DNA from: Isosphaeraceae bacterium
GTDB lineage: Bacteria > Planctomycetota > Planctomycetia > Isosphaerales > Isosphaeraceae
DNA length: 64,000 bases
Direction of reading: 5' to 3'
NCBI GenBank assembly: GCA_026004735.1
Contig: BPJS01000001.1
Coordinates: 3,235,641 to 3,299,640, forward strand
Shown: in pieces, positions 63,916 through 64,000 of the stretch
Position numbering within the stretch: the stretch's first letter is position 1
Layout of the letters: every line of letters begins with the position of its first letter
Translations under genes and position numbers: made by a program
Notes under the pieces: generated by a model
The model's database searches: none
What the model saw: only the letters and a program-made list of their open reading frames with translations
Told to the model about the DNA's origin: nothing

Positions 63916-64000
63916 GGCCAGGGCTCTCCCGAGATCCATCAACTTCGGGGCAAGGCCGATTCTCCGGCGGCTGGTCCGGCGCACCGGCTATCCCGATCAT

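Overview
This is a strongly GC-rich bacterial chromosome segment whose families point to a planctomycete, most likely from the Isosphaeraceae and relatives (inference from gene content, not from a database search). The markers are two DUF1501 proteins with twin-arginine leaders, a very large PVC-type cytochrome c with HEAT-like repeats, a TIGR03067 protein, a DUF1559 pseudopilin with its H-x9-DG motif, a YVTN-propeller di-haem protein, and a tiny lysine/alanine-rich basic protein. I see no rRNA, tRNA, CRISPR array, phage gene or transposase. About 50 genes fill the window densely, with many 1-4 base overlaps.

Layout. 1-10 kb: a rhodanese sulfurtransferase and a cupin; a 26-residue lysine-rich protein; a secreted tandem alpha/beta hydrolase overlapping a GH32 fructan hydrolase; an actinobacterial-style ferrochelatase; a serine hydrolase; a bisphosphate nucleotidase. 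10-14.5 kb: a leftward Rrf2 regulator - tandem universal stress protein - P2-type calcium-pump-like ATPase operon. 14.5-25.5 kb: TIGR03067, M61 peptidase, PVC cytochrome c, TspO plus DUF1501, a split transketolase and a SirB1-like protein. 25.6-33.4 kb: a lipoprotein with a C-terminal thioredoxin domain, formate-tetrahydrofolate ligase, and a second USP/P2-ATPase pair paralogous to the first. 33.6-39.5 kb: a peptide-use operon (POT importer, secreted S9 peptidase, DUF983) and a lipase-like hydrolase. 39.6-46.2 kb: a divergent polysaccharide cluster (sugar-phosphate transferase, two GT2, a GT39-like membrane enzyme, a GT4). 46.2-54.7 kb: ThuA-like protein, QueC-like enzyme, pteridine-reductase-like SDR, cytochrome P450 overlapping an esterase, two SDRs, M32 carboxypeptidase. 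54.7-57.8 kb: a decaying or sequence-damaged cluster (frameshifted DUF1559, truncated beta-sandwich protein, and an unknown gene with a stop and a frameshift). 58.2-64 kb: a small orphan protein, the second DUF1501, the YVTN di-haem protein, and a PLP decarboxylase translationally coupled to an ACT-domain protein.

Functional groups suggested by gene order are glycan and fructan breakdown, peptide breakdown plus import, extracellular polysaccharide synthesis, haem handling and periplasmic c-type cytochromes, and stress-linked cation transport. The most unusual features are the duplicated USP/P2-ATPase cassette with different ion-site residues and palindromes upstream of its regulator, the decarboxylase/ACT pair, the hydrolase with a glutamate in its first nucleophile elbow, and islands of AT-rich codons over highly conserved motifs.
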